This document shows positions 1 to 7,472 of a stretch of 64,000 nucleotides of DNA, piece after piece. The stretch's first letter is position 1; each line of letters opens with the position of its first letter. Position numbers and translations under genes: made by a program. The notes beneath the pieces were generated by a model that had not been told where the DNA came from, did no database searches, and was given only the letters and a program-made list of their open reading frames with translations. The DNA comes from JAJAZB01 sp964244295 (GTDB lineage Bacteria > Bacteroidota > Bacteroidia > Cytophagales > Spirosomataceae), in assembly GCA_964244295.1 (NCBI GenBank), contig CAXTIG010000002.1, positions 280,117 to 344,116 on the forward strand, read 5' to 3'.

Positions 1-269
1 TCGCCCGAATGCCCCTGGCCGAGGCCATCGCGGCGGGCGTCTCCGACCGCATCCGGCCCGTGGTGATGACGGCACTCATGGGTGCGTTTGGCCTGCTACC
101 AGCGGCGGTCAGCACGGGCATCGGCTCCGAAAGCCAAAAGCCCCTGGCCATCGTGGTCATCGGCGGACTGCTTTGCTCAACCCTGCTGACGCTGTTTATT
201 TTTCCCCTGATTTTTGAGCGGTTTTACCGCGACAAACACCACCGCCAATTCGACAGCCCGGAGGAGTGA
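1..269 (+). CDS. RND efflux pump inner-membrane subunit, C-terminal end (partial)
   Basis: Only the last 89 or so codons are inside the window; the frame is open from base 3. RND subunits of the heavy-metal (CusA/CzcA) branch are proton-driven inner-membrane pumps working with a periplasmic adaptor and an outer-membrane channel. What shows it: the conserved stretch RIRPVVMTALMGAFGLLP, then IGSESQKPLAIVVIGG, then a last membrane helix ending LFIFPLIFERFYR and a short charged tail. That pattern is typical of the last transmembrane helices of the metal-exporting RND family. The rest of the pump and any adaptor lie upstream of base 1, so substrate cannot be judged. The following 54 bases carry no gene. 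Confidence 0.85.
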   Translation, partial: ARMPLAEAIAAGVSDRIRPVVMTALMGAFGLLPAAVSTGIGSESQKPLAIVVIGGLLCSTLLTLFIFPLIFERFYRDKHHRQFDSPEE

Positions 270-323
270 ACTACGGAGGGAGGGAGTGATGGAGTGATTA
301 GAAACTGCATTTGCCTTTTTCAC

Positions 324-1202
324 TCAATCACTCAATCCTTCAGACTCTAAAAACTCCAGCACTGCCCGCGTGAATGCGTGGTTGGAATCGCCCGCGACCA
401 TGTGGCCCGCTTCGGCCACGCTCACGCTGCGCACCTGCGGCACGGCATCCAGAAATTCGGCCATAATCCGTTCACTCACTACGTCGCTCATTCCGCCGCG
501 CACGATGAGCGTGGGCACGGTCAGCCGCCGGGCGGCGGCGAAAAGCCGGGCTTCGTTCTGAATTTGCTGGTCGGGCGTGGCTTCGGTGCTTTGCTGCTTC
601 CAGACCTTCAGCATGGCCGGGTCCCAGTGCCAGTACCAGCGCCCGTCGGCGCGGAGGCGTAAATTCTTTTCCAGCCGGTTCGTATCCGACGATTTCGGGC
701 GGTGCGGCAGGTAGGCCGCTACCGCTTCGGCGGCTTCGTCGAGGTTAGCAAAACCCTGGTTGGCATTGGCGCTCATGAACGCAAAAATCCGCTCGATGCC
801 TTTCTGCTCGGTTTTGGGGGCAATATCGACCAGCACGATGGCCGAGGAAATCAGATCGTCGGTTTCTCCCTGGGCGAGTAAGGCCGTGAGTCCCCCCATC
901 GACGCGCCCACCAGGGTGGGCGTCTTTCCCAGTTTTTCGATAACGGCTTTCAAATCCTCCACCAGAAATTCGATTCCGTATTCGGCGTTGGGCGACCAAC
1001 TGCTGTCACCGTGACCACGGGCATCGAGGGCAAGGGCGTAGTACCCGCATTCGGCGATGCGTTGGGCCGTGTCGCCCCAACTGTGGCGGGTTTGGCCGCC
1101 GCCGTGGAGCAGCAACACGGGCGGGTGGTCGGGGTTGCCGTAGGCATCGGCGGTGATGAAAAAGTGAGGGGAAACCTCAAAACGCAGAGTTTCAGGAGTC
1201 AT
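324..1202 (-). CDS. alpha/beta hydrolase fold protein
   Basis: A 292-residue single-domain alpha/beta hydrolase; substrate unknown. Visible are the oxyanion-hole motif LLLHGGGQTRHSW, the nucleophile elbow GASMGG (Ser in GxSxG), an acid-bearing loop near TLIVRGGMSDVVSE and the C-terminal catalytic His in EAGHM. No signal peptide, so it is probably cytoplasmic. I start it at the ATG at 1202 (MTPETLRFEV) rather than at the longer in-frame codon at 1286, because a -7 element TACCTTTG lies at 1228-1235 on this strand and the extra N-terminus is unlike the family. It diverges from the DUF4494 gene at 1295. Family is certain; the reaction is not. Confidence 0.85.
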   Translation of the reverse strand: MTPETLRFEVSPHFFITADAYGNPDHPPVLLLHGGGQTRHSWGDTAQRIAECGYYALALDARGHGDSSWSPNAEYGIEFLVEDLKAVIEKLGKTPTLVGASMGGLTALLAQGETDDLISSAIVLVDIAPKTEQKGIERIFAFMSANANQGFANLDEAAEAVAAYLPHRPKSSDTNRLEKNLRLRADGRWYWHWDPAMLKVWKQQSTEATPDQQIQNEARLFAAARRLTVPTLIVRGGMSDVVSERIMAEFLDAVPQVRSVSVAEAGHMVAGDSNHAFTRAVLEFLESEGLSD

Positions 1203-1227
1203 AGGTTGCGGATGAAAAATAGGCCCG

Positions 1228-1235
1228 CAAAGGTA
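1228..1235 (-). promoter_or_regulatory. Putative -7 promoter element (TACCTTTG)
   Basis: On the minus strand this octamer fits TAnnTTTG, the -7 element of the Bacteroidota housekeeping sigma factor. It lies 26 bases upstream of the hydrolase ATG, implying a short leader. No clear -33 TTG was confirmed. Confidence 0.5.
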
Positions 1236-1294
1236 GCAGACGGGCCGGGAAGCCGCCTTATCTTGCGGTCTTTCACCCTTCAACAAACGTCCGC

Positions 1295-1768
1295 ATGGCC
1301 ACCTGGTTTCTCGCCAAAATCAAATACCCCAAAGAAGTCGAACCCGACAAATTCAAACTCATTGCCGAGGCGTACCTCTTCGATGCCGTGTCGTACACCG
1401 ACGCCGAGGCCCGCCTCCACGCCGAAATGGCCGACAACGCCCCGGCTTTTCAACTCACGGGCCTTTCCATCATGAAACTGGCCGAGGTGTTCCTGCACGA
1501 AGGCGGCGGCGAGAAATGGTTTAAAGTAAAAGTGGTGATGATGAGTTTCGACGAAGAAAAACAGCAGGAGAAAAAGGTCCCGCACCTGATGCTGATCAAC
1601 GCCAACACGCCCAAAGAAGCCTACGAGCGCATCGAAGAAAGCCTCGGCCAGATGAGTGATTACGCCATCACCGACGTGAACCTGACGCCGATCCTCGACG
1701 TGTTCCCCTACGAAAAAGAAGAGCGGCGGCTGGTGGCAGTGAGGGGGCTTGAGGAGGTGGCAGTGTAA
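1295..1768 (+). CDS. DUF4494 domain-containing protein
   Basis: A 157-residue soluble protein matching the DUF4494 family, which is essentially confined to Bacteroidota and has no assigned function. It opens MATWFLAKIKY, continues with an acidic, mixed alpha/beta body (FKLIAEAYLFDAVSYTDAEA) and has a central KWFKVKVVMMSFDEE strand pair followed by NANTPKEAYERIEESLG. There is no signal peptide or membrane segment. It is transcribed divergently from the hydrolase gene, about 90 bases away, and no operon partner follows before the palindromic repeat at 1788. The family is recognised from the N-terminus and the DAEARLHAEM segment; no biochemical role is claimed. Confidence 0.8.
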   Translation: MATWFLAKIKYPKEVEPDKFKLIAEAYLFDAVSYTDAEARLHAEMADNAPAFQLTGLSIMKLAEVFLHEGGGEKWFKVKVVMMSFDEEKQQEKKVPHLMLINANTPKEAYERIEESLGQMSDYAITDVNLTPILDVFPYEKEERRLVAVRGLEEVAV

Positions 1769-1787
1769 CCGGCCCACCGGTCTGTCA

Positions 1788-1910
1788 TGTCATCCAGAGC
1801 GCAGCGAAGGACCTCGTTGGACGACCGAATAATTGGACGATTACCCAGTGGTAGCTACCGACAAACTATCCGGTCGTCCAACGAGGTCCTTCGCTGCGCT
1901 CTGGATGACA
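1788..1910. repeat. Palindromic dispersed repeat, TGTCATCC family (copy 1)
   Basis: Two perfect 39-base inverted arms (1788-1826 and 1872-1910) around a 45-base centre. The arm begins TGTCATCCAGAGCGCAGCGA and ends in TTGGACGACC. Related copies lie at 7473, 9665, 41881 and 52893, all between genes. It sits between DUF4494 and the convergent DoxX gene. Confidence 0.85.
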
Positions 1911-1926
1911 GTCTGGTGAGGGGAGT

Positions 1927-2373
1927 TTACCCCCGCCCCCGCTCGTGGGCTTTCATGAAGGCGTCCGCCGAAAATTTGCCCGAACCCAGCACGGCGAAGA
2001 GAATCAGCAGCCCCAGCGTGAGAATGGAAAGCCAGAGTTCGGAGTTGAAAAAGGAGAACCCACGGGCGATGTTGACGAAAAACACCGCCACGAACAAGAT
2101 CGGAATCTGAATCACCGCCGCGAAGCGGGTTTGGCAACCGAGGGCGATTAAAAATCCACCCACCAAGTGCGCGAAGGCCACGTAATGCACGGCTCCCCAG
2201 ACGTACAGGTTGCTATCTTTCAATCCGCCCGCCAGCGCAAGCAGTTGATCCGTGTCGCTGATAAAGTCCACCCCCCGGATGAACAGGAGCAGGCCGAGCG
2301 CGATGCGGACGATGTCGAGCCAGGCGGGGTGGTGCGAATCGCCCCAGCGTTCTACGCGTTGAATGGCATTCAT
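1927..2373 (-). CDS. DoxX family membrane protein
   Basis: A 148-residue integral membrane protein with four predicted helices: about residues 18-40 (IVRIALGLLLFIRGVDFI), 57-80, 86-104 (IQIPILFVAVFFV) and 112-135 (LWLSILTLGLLILFAVLG). The pattern of a conserved Arg-Gly after the first helix and a Gly-rich second helix (HLVGGFLIALGC) fits the DoxX/SURF4-like family, small membrane proteins with proposed redox roles. It stands alone between the palindrome at 1788-1910 and the divergently placed DinB gene. Function in this organism is not visible from the sequence. Confidence 0.75.
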   Translation of the reverse strand: MNAIQRVERWGDSHHPAWLDIVRIALGLLLFIRGVDFISDTDQLLALAGGLKDSNLYVWGAVHYVAFAHLVGGFLIALGCQTRFAAVIQIPILFVAVFFVNIARGFSFFNSELWLSILTLGLLILFAVLGSGKFSADAFMKAHERGRG

Positions 2374-2453
2374 GTCGGTAAGAGGTTTGGTTTCCAGAAA
2401 GTTAAACGAACCTAAACCGGAAAGTCAAGCCCTGCCCCGAAATAAACCCGAAT

Positions 2454-2960
2454 TCAGGTCGCTGAACCCTGCACCACCCGCGCCGTGACCAGCAGTTGCC
2501 CCAGGTGTCGGGTCGTGTGCTCGGCGGCGTGAACCAGCAGGCCGATGACGGTTGAGGGCAACTGCGCCCGACCCACGCCCCGAAACTCAGTCAGGGTTTG
2601 TTCGCGCAGCCCTTTCAACTCCTCGACGGCGCGCTCTACCCTTTCGCTGAACGACCGAAGCAAGTCGCCGATCTCTGCCCCTCCCGCTTCGCCTTCCGCC
2701 GCCAAGTACGCCAGTTGCGTCGGGCTGAGCGTTTCGGCGCGGGCGTAGGTGAGTAGCCGGTCGAGTACGCCGGTCAGGTGGCGCAAGTGAAAATTGACCG
2801 AAGCCACCCCGGCGGGGCGCTCGTCCTTTTTTTCATCGGGAAAATCCCGCATCGCTTCCGCCACTTCATCGCGGGCCTGGAGCAGCGCGTGGGCGATGGG
2901 CTGGAGTAGCGGGGGCACGTCGGGCAAGGGGCCGCGCAGCCAGATTTCGGGTTGAGCCAT
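2454..2960 (-). CDS. DinB family protein
   Basis: A 168-residue helical protein of the DinB/YfiT four-helix-bundle superfamily, whose members often bind a metal through three histidines and include bacillithiol- and mycothiol-dependent transferases. The visible metal-ligand candidates are His in VNFHLRHLTGVLDRLL and the pair in LLVHAAEHTTRHLGQLL near the C-terminus. It has no signal peptide. It starts MAQPEIWLRGPLP, with about 140 bases to the small membrane-protein gene on the other strand. The substrate is unknown; the family call rests on the His pattern and overall length. Confidence 0.8.
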   Translation of the reverse strand: MAQPEIWLRGPLPDVPPLLQPIAHALLQARDEVAEAMRDFPDEKKDERPAGVASVNFHLRHLTGVLDRLLTYARAETLSPTQLAYLAAEGEAGGAEIGDLLRSFSERVERAVEELKGLREQTLTEFRGVGRAQLPSTVIGLLVHAAEHTTRHLGQLLVTARVVQGSAT

Positions 2961-3102
2961 GACTTGTTTTTTTTGGTAAAGTAACCTGGTTGGGAACCGA
3001 TACGCCGCCCGTTCTGCGATGCGGTCTCACGGCTTGGCACTAAATTTTAACTTCCTGGACAGTTACCATCCTGAAATTCAGATTTCCTAAACTCGTTCAG
3101 CC

Positions 3103-3273
3103 ATGCTTATTCCCATCGTGATCCTCACTTTTTTAGTCGTCGGCGTACTTGCCTACGTCTACGTTCGGGGCAAGTCGGAGCCGAAAAGCAAGGAAGAGGC
3201 CGACGGGTTTGTCAACGAAGCTCGTACCATCCGAAGGGCCTCCGACGACCCGCCGCAGGAGCCGCGAGCCTGA
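3103..3273 (+). CDS. Small single-pass membrane protein, 56 residues
   Basis: A short open frame starting MLIPIVILTFLVVGVLAY and stopping at 3271-3273. Residues 2-21 form one strongly hydrophobic helix, and the remainder is a charged cytoplasmic-type tail (RGKSEPKSKEEADGF, then RRASDDPPQEP). Hydrophobic N-terminus plus soluble acidic/basic tail is a common layout for real small bacterial membrane proteins. I do not recognise a family. It lies between DinB and the convergently transcribed phosphotransferase gene, with 64 bases to the latter. A gene is likely but unproven. Confidence 0.55.
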   Translation: MLIPIVILTFLVVGVLAYVYVRGKSEPKSKEEADGFVNEARTIRRASDDPPQEPRA

Positions 3274-3337
3274 CCTGAAATTTTACCCATTTTCCTCTTC
3301 CGTGCCGATTGTAAAGTCGGGCCGATCCGACTCGTTT

Positions 3338-4336
3338 CTAAAACTGGCAATACCACTCAGCGTACTTCTGAATCGTAGCGACCCGCTCTTTCAGGTACCT
3401 CGGTCCAAAAAAGAAATTCGACCAGTCGTCGAAGTTTTCGTATTGAAAGCCCAGGTAAAAAACAAAGAACGCGACGCCCAGGTACGGAATCGCTTCGATT
3501 TCTTCGTCCAGCAAGGGCCGCACGTCCCGGTACGCGTCGAGGCAACCGCGCATTTCCCGGTCGGCTTTTTCCCGGCTCGTTTTGCCCGTCAGCACGTTGA
3601 AAAACGGATGGATGGAAAACGAAGCCAGATCATTCGCCAAGAATCCTTTTCCCGCGAAATCAAAATCGAACAGCGTCAGCCGATCGTGTTCGTCGAAATG
3701 AAAGTTTTTGGGCAGGTAATCGTAGTGGCAGTACCCGTAACTAAATCGGCTGGTGTCGAACGTGGCGAGCTTCTGAATCACTTTTTCGACCAGCCCGGCC
3801 AACTGTGCGTATTCGTCGGGTAGCGATTCAAACGCGGGTTTAATCACGCGCAAGGGACTGATCAAGGTCGTGTTCACGTCGTACCTATTTCGCTCGAATG
3901 GCAGTTCGAGTTGGGACGTGATTCCGTGGTTGAACGCCATTTCCCGTCCTAAACTCCGCACCTGGTTATCCGACAACTCCAACACCGATTTGCCCGGCGC
4001 AAAACTGAACAACACCCCGTGCCGGATGCCTTCCGGGGCGTTAAATTCCTGGATGTACGCTCCCGCCCGGTCGGCGATGGGATGGGCCGCCTTCGCCCCC
4101 CGCGCTTTCAGCGTCAGCAGCAGTTCCACCTCGCCGCTGATTTCGTTCCGACTGCGGTGGGCTTCGCGGTACACTTTCAGGATGTACGCTTCGGTCTGGT
4201 TTTCAAATCGGTACGTATCGCTGACGCCGTGCAGTAAAAACTGGCCGCTGAGGGTTTCGAGGCCGTAGCATTCGGCAATTCGCTGGGTGAGGGCGGCGGT
4301 GGAAAGCCGGGAATACTGAACGGGGAAGGAATTCAT
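3338..4336 (-). CDS. Aminoglycoside-phosphotransferase-fold small-molecule kinase
   Basis: A 332-residue protein kinase-like (APH/ChoK) enzyme. The catalytic loop reads YGYCHYDYLPKNFHFD, the HxDxxxxN signature, and is followed by the metal-binding FDFDFAG. The N-terminal lobe carries YRFENQTEAYILKVYR, where the Lys would be the ATP-contacting residue. Relatives include homoserine kinase type II, choline kinase and antibiotic kinases; the substrate here cannot be read off. I start at MNSFPVQYSRLST (ATG at 4336) rather than the in-frame codon ten residues earlier. A degenerate -7 element (TACTTTCG) at 4342-4349 would give a nearly leaderless mRNA. No resistance role is implied. Confidence 0.8.
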   Translation of the reverse strand: MNSFPVQYSRLSTAALTQRIAECYGLETLSGQFLLHGVSDTYRFENQTEAYILKVYREAHRSRNEISGEVELLLTLKARGAKAAHPIADRAGAYIQEFNAPEGIRHGVLFSFAPGKSVLELSDNQVRSLGREMAFNHGITSQLELPFERNRYDVNTTLISPLRVIKPAFESLPDEYAQLAGLVEKVIQKLATFDTSRFSYGYCHYDYLPKNFHFDEHDRLTLFDFDFAGKGFLANDLASFSIHPFFNVLTGKTSREKADREMRGCLDAYRDVRPLLDEEIEAIPYLGVAFFVFYLGFQYENFDDWSNFFFGPRYLKERVATIQKYAEWYCQF

Positions 4337-4363
4337 GGGGGCGAAAGTAGCACCCGTTTTAAA

Positions 4364-4390
4364 CAAAAACGGCGGGTTTTCACCCGCCGT
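4364..4390 (-). terminator. Rho-independent terminator
   Basis: A perfect 9-base stem (ACGGCGGGT / ACCCGCCGT, 4369-4377 and 4382-4390) with a GAAA-type loop, followed on the minus strand by TTTTTG. It ends the small-gene cassette at 4418-5043 just before the phosphotransferase promoter. Confidence 0.8.
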
Positions 4391-4417
4391 GCTGGCTTAT
4401 TCTTTTTGTTCTCCGCC

Positions 4418-4610
4418 TTATGATTCGCTGACTTCGTTGGGTGGGGTTTCGTTTTTCGGGGGTTCGGGGCGGTTGGCGGCTTTTAGGGCTTTCCATTTTT
4501 CGTCACCGCGCAGGGCTTGAAACTGGCCCAAGCGCCTTTTCTCAGCGAAAATTTCCCGGAGGGTCCCGCCCGTTGTAAATCGGGTTGTCGAGTGGATTAG
4601 AGGATTCCAT
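4418..4610 (-). pseudogene. Small acidic/basic protein gene with an apparent +1 frameshift
   Basis: Read from the ATG at 4610, the frame gives MESSNPLDNPIYNGRDPP and soon stops. The next frame, open from upstream, continues TLREIFAEKRRLGQFQ, then ALRGDEKWKALKAANRP and ends NEVSES at 4418. Joined by skipping one base near the G/C-rich run around 4557-4570, the two halves make a plausible protein of about 60 residues. The span is 193 bases, one more than a multiple of three. It directly follows two other small genes on the same strand (4 bases after one stop). This could be a broken gene, a sequencing error or programmed frameshifting. No family recognised. Confidence 0.45.
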
Positions 4611-4613
4611 GAC

Positions 4614-4841
4614 TTACTTCGAACTGTTGACGCTCAATTCCTGCTTTACTTCCTCCCTAAAACGCCGGGTTTCTTCGAGCAACTGATGAGTTTTCTGGCT
4701 CATAATTTTTTGAAGGGCGGCTTGTTCTTCCGGGAGTGCGTTCCGAAAAAACGCATTCATTTCGGCCCGCTCTTCGTCACTCCAACCCACGTAGGGCGAG
4801 TACGATTTCTCTTTTTCGAGGGCTTCGGCGAAGGTTAGCAT
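4614..4841 (-). CDS. Hypothetical protein, 75 residues
   Basis: A small charged, helical protein: MLTFAEALEKEKSYSPYVGW, then SDEERAEMNAFFRNALP and an amphipathic Lys/Glu-rich C-terminus (HQLLEETRRFREEVKQE). No signal peptide or membrane helix. I start at 4841 because the longer frame overlaps the upstream gene and its extra N-terminus is Cys/Lys-rich and unlike the rest. It is the middle member of a three-gene minus-strand cassette (5043 to 4418) ending in the terminator at 4364-4390. I do not recognise a family. The composition resembles small helical adaptor or antitoxin-like proteins, but no toxin partner is visible. Confidence 0.55.
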   Translation of the reverse strand: MLTFAEALEKEKSYSPYVGWSDEERAEMNAFFRNALPEEQAALQKIMSQKTHQLLEETRRFREEVKQELSVNSSK

Positions 4842-4860
4842 GGGCTTTGGGGCTTTACAT

Positions 4861-5043
4861 TCAATCCTCTGGTATCTCGTCTTGAACGATTTTTCGCAAT
4901 TCGACCAATCGGCTGATTTCATCCAAAACGGAATTTCGCTCGTCTTCTGCCAGCCGGAAATTCCTGTCTCGTAAGAATTGCCGTAGCGCAGCTAAACGAA
5001 ACCCGATGTCCGTGAGGGTTCGTTGCTGCGCTTCGCGTTTCAT
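4861..5043 (-). CDS. Hypothetical protein, 60 residues
   Basis: First gene of a three-member small-gene cassette. The product is entirely helical in appearance (MKREAQQRTLTDIGFRLAAL, then LRDRNFRLAEDERNSVLDEI and VELRKIVQDEIPED), with heptad-like spacing of Leu/Ile suggesting a coiled coil. No membrane segment, Cys or His motif. The gap to the next gene is 19 bases. Function unknown. The upstream side (5044-5394) is the hairpin-rich gap with no gene on this strand. Confidence 0.5.
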   Translation of the reverse strand: MKREAQQRTLTDIGFRLAALRQFLRDRNFRLAEDERNSVLDEISRLVELRKIVQDEIPED

Positions 5044-5096
5044 GATGGGCTGTGGGTGAGAGGATTAATCAAAGCTAACCCATCCTTTTCCAAAAA

Positions 5097-5320
5097 ACAA
5101 CGCTTGGCGCCAAGCATTTTTTAGCGTTGTTCGAGGTGTTTCACCTCGAACGAAGAATGAACGTTGTTCTCCGAACGACGGGCCGCGAGAGCGGCCAACT
5201 TCCCCGCATTACCAAATTGCTCCCAGACTACCTAAACCTTACTGACCCATTGGCCGCTAACGCGGCCTGCCAATCTCAGATTGGCATTTATTTGCGGTTC
5301 CAGGTGCGAATACCTGGAAC
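5097..5320. repeat. Cluster of short unrelated hairpins in a gene-free gap
   Basis: Between 5044 and 5394 there is no gene. Five separate, mostly perfect hairpins follow one another: AACAACGCT/AGCGTTGTT (5097-5131) enclosing the palindrome GCTTGGCGCCAAGC; TTCGAGGTG/CACCTCGAA (5130-5150); GGCCGC-GAGA-GCGGCC (5181-5196, a GNRA loop); GGCCGC-TAAC-GCGGCC (5252-5267); TGCCAATC/GATTGGCA (5268-5286); and GTTCCAGGT/ACCTGGAAC (5297-5320). The first counts as outer plus nested stem. Stems differ in sequence, so it is not a tandem repeat. It may be an array of REP-like elements or a structured RNA. Confidence 0.7.
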
Positions 5321-5350
5321 AACATGGGTATTTCATAGACCATTCAAACT

Positions 5351-5385
5351 AAAAGCCCCCGCCGTATTCACAGCGAGGGCTTGAT
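5351..5385 (-). terminator. dnaK terminator
   Basis: Stem AAGCCCTCGC/GCGGGGGCTT (one mismatch; 5353-5362 with 5373-5382) followed by TTTTA on the minus strand, 10 bases after the dnaK stop codon. Confidence 0.65.
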
Positions 5386-5394
5386 TAAACCTGT

Positions 5395-7317
5395 TTACTT
5401 CACCTCCTCAAAATCCACATCCTTCACATTCGAATCCGCCGTGGAGGAGTCGGGTTGTTGCCCGTTTGGCTGGCCGTCAAAACCAGCACCGGGTTGGCCG
5501 TCTCCGGCGGCACCGGCCTGGTACATTTCGGTCGAGGCGGTTTGCCAGGCGGCGTTGAGGGCTTCGAGGGCCACGTCGATTTGGGCGGCGTCGCGGCTGG
5601 CGTGGGCCGTGCGCAGGCTGGTCAGGGCGCTTTCGATGGCCGTTTTGTTGCCTTCCGAGAGTTTGTCACCGTATTCTTTCAACTGCTTTTCGGTGTTGAA
5701 AATCATCGAGTCGGCCAGGTTGACTTTCTCGACGGCTTCGCGCTCGGCTTTGTCGGCGGCTTCGTTGGCTTTCGCTTCCTGCCGCATTTTTTCAATCTCC
5801 GCGTCGCTCAGGCCGCTGCTGGCTTCGATGCGGATTTTTTGCTCCTTGCCCGTGGCGCTGTCCTTCGCCGACACGTGTAGGATGCCGTTGGCGTCGATGT
5901 CGAAGGTCACTTCGATTTGCGGGATGCCGCGCGGGGCGGGCATGATGCCATCGAGGTGGAAGCGGCCAATGCTGCGGTTCTGGCCCGCCATCGGGCGCTC
6001 GCCCTGCAAAACGTGGATTTCCACCGAAGGCTGGTTGTCCGAAGCGGTCGAGAATTTCTCCGATTTTTTGCTCGGAATCGTCGTGTTCGACTCAATGAGT
6101 TTGGTCATCACGCCGCCCATCGTTTCGATGCCCAGCGAAAGCGGGGTCACGTCGAGGAGCAGCACGTCTTTCACTTCACCCGTCAACACGCCGCCCTGAA
6201 TGGCGGCACCGATGGCGACCACTTCGTCGGGGTTCACGCCTTTCGAGGGCTTCCGGCCAAAGAATTTTTCGACTTCGTCCTGAATGCGCGGAATCCGCGT
6301 CGAGCCACCCACCAGAATCACCTCGTCGATGTCGGCGTTGGTGTAGCCCGCGTTTTTCATGGCGCGTTTGCAGGGTTCGAGCGTGCGCTGAATCAGGCTG
6401 TCGGCCAGTTGCTCAAACTTCGCCCGGCTCAGCGAGCGCACGAGGTGCTTCGGAATCCCGTCCACCGGCATGATGTACGGCAGGTTGATTTCCGTGCTCG
6501 ACCCGCTCGACAACTCGATTTTGGCTTTCTCGGCGGCTTCTTTCAGGCGCTGGAGGGCCATCGGGTCGCGGCGGAGGTCGATGCGCTCGTCGGCCAGGAA
6601 TTCTTCGGCCAGCCAGTTGATGATGACCTGATCGAAGTCGTCGCCGCCGAGGTGCGTATCGCCGTCGGTCGATTTTACTTCAAAAACCCCGTCGCCCAGT
6701 TCCAGAATCGAGACGTCGAAGGTCCCGCCGCCGAGGTCGAACACGGCGATTTTCTGGTCGGTATTTTTCTTGTCCATCCCGTACGCCAGGGCGGCGGCGG
6801 TCGGTTCGTTGATGATGCGTTTCACGTCCAGCCCGGCAATTTGCCCGGCTTCTTTCGTGGCCTGGCGCTCGGCGTCGTTGAAGTAGGCGGGCACCGTGAT
6901 GACGGCTTCGGTGACGGTCTGGCCGAGGTAGTCTTCGGCGGTTTGCTTCATCTTGGTCAGAATCTGCGCCGAAATTTCCTGCGGGGTGTACAAGCGGTCG
7001 CCAATTTTCACGCGGGGCGTGTTGTTGGGACCTTGATCGACGGTATAACTGATGGTTTTGAGTTCGCTCCCCACTTCGTTGAAGCGTTTCCCCATAAACC
7101 GTTTGATCGACGAGATCGTATTTTTCGGGTTGGTGATGGCCTGACGCTTGGCGGCGTCGCCGACTTTGCGCTCGCCGTTGCCGTTGTCGGTGAACGCCAC
7201 AATCGAGGGCGTGGTCCGGCGGCCTTCCGAGTTGGCGATCACAACCGGCTCATTCCCTTCCATCACCGCGACGCAGGAGTTGGTCGTTCCTAAGTCGATG
7301 CCAATGATTTTTCCCAT
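5395..7317 (-). CDS. dnaK: Molecular chaperone DnaK (Hsp70)
   Basis: Full-length 640-residue Hsp70. It is an ATP-driven chaperone that binds exposed hydrophobic peptides with co-chaperones DnaJ and GrpE. The nucleotide-binding domain (about 1-385) shows GIDLGTTNSCVAVMEG, the phosphate-2 loop VFDLGGGTFDVSILELGDG, and VILVGGSTRIPRIQ. The linker DVLLLDVTPLSLGIET precedes the substrate-binding domain, then a helical lid rich in Lys/Glu and a Gly/Gln-rich tail (PGAGFDGQPNGQQPD). It ends DVDFEEVK, close to the canonical Hsp70 tail. No dnaJ or grpE neighbours it here; it is monocistronic between two terminators. A palindrome at 7402-7416 may regulate it. Confidence 0.98.
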   Translation of the reverse strand: MGKIIGIDLGTTNSCVAVMEGNEPVVIANSEGRRTTPSIVAFTDNGNGERKVGDAAKRQAITNPKNTISSIKRFMGKRFNEVGSELKTISYTVDQGPNNTPRVKIGDRLYTPQEISAQILTKMKQTAEDYLGQTVTEAVITVPAYFNDAERQATKEAGQIAGLDVKRIINEPTAAALAYGMDKKNTDQKIAVFDLGGGTFDVSILELGDGVFEVKSTDGDTHLGGDDFDQVIINWLAEEFLADERIDLRRDPMALQRLKEAAEKAKIELSSGSSTEINLPYIMPVDGIPKHLVRSLSRAKFEQLADSLIQRTLEPCKRAMKNAGYTNADIDEVILVGGSTRIPRIQDEVEKFFGRKPSKGVNPDEVVAIGAAIQGGVLTGEVKDVLLLDVTPLSLGIETMGGVMTKLIESNTTIPSKKSEKFSTASDNQPSVEIHVLQGERPMAGQNRSIGRFHLDGIMPAPRGIPQIEVTFDIDANGILHVSAKDSATGKEQKIRIEASSGLSDAEIEKMRQEAKANEAADKAEREAVEKVNLADSMIFNTEKQLKEYGDKLSEGNKTAIESALTSLRTAHASRDAAQIDVALEALNAAWQTASTEMYQAGAAGDGQPGAGFDGQPNGQQPDSSTADSNVKDVDFEEVK

Positions 7318-7401
7318 GATGTTTTTCTGTGTGTTTAAGGTAGTTCTGGTATCGTCTTTCCAGTAACCAAACCAGTGCCAGCGGGGGTGAAAAGTCGTTT
7401 T

Positions 7402-7416
7402 CTGTCAAACTGACAG
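7402..7416. promoter_or_regulatory. Palindromic candidate operator upstream of dnaK
   Basis: CTGTCA-AAC-TGACAG is a perfect 6-base dyad with a 3-base spacer, centred about 92 bases upstream of the dnaK start codon. It is not part of the adjacent terminator. By position it could be a heat-shock operator or part of the promoter. The binding protein is unknown; this is inference. Confidence 0.4.
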
Positions 7417-7427
7417 GTTTGGACGCG

Positions 7428-7458
7428 AAAAAGGCAGGGTTTGTGGCCCTGCCTTTTT
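7428..7458 (-). terminator. Bidirectional terminator between the DUF937 gene and dnaK
   Basis: A perfect 12-base stem AAAAAGGCAGGG/CCCTGCCTTTTT with loop TTTGTGG and T-runs on both strands. It insulates dnaK from transcripts of the DUF937 gene upstream. Confidence 0.85.
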
Positions 7459-7472
7459 TTCAATCACTCAAA

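Noticed and set aside
5127..5384. A plus-strand frame of 85 codons through the hairpin array
   Set aside because: Its sequence is dictated by the hairpins (inverted words read as codons) and no family resemblance is seen.
5917..7293. A 458-codon open frame on the plus strand across dnaK
   Set aside because: It is antisense to a certain gene and has the Gly/Val/His/Arg-rich composition expected from reading a G/C-rich coding strand backwards; no domain or signal is seen.
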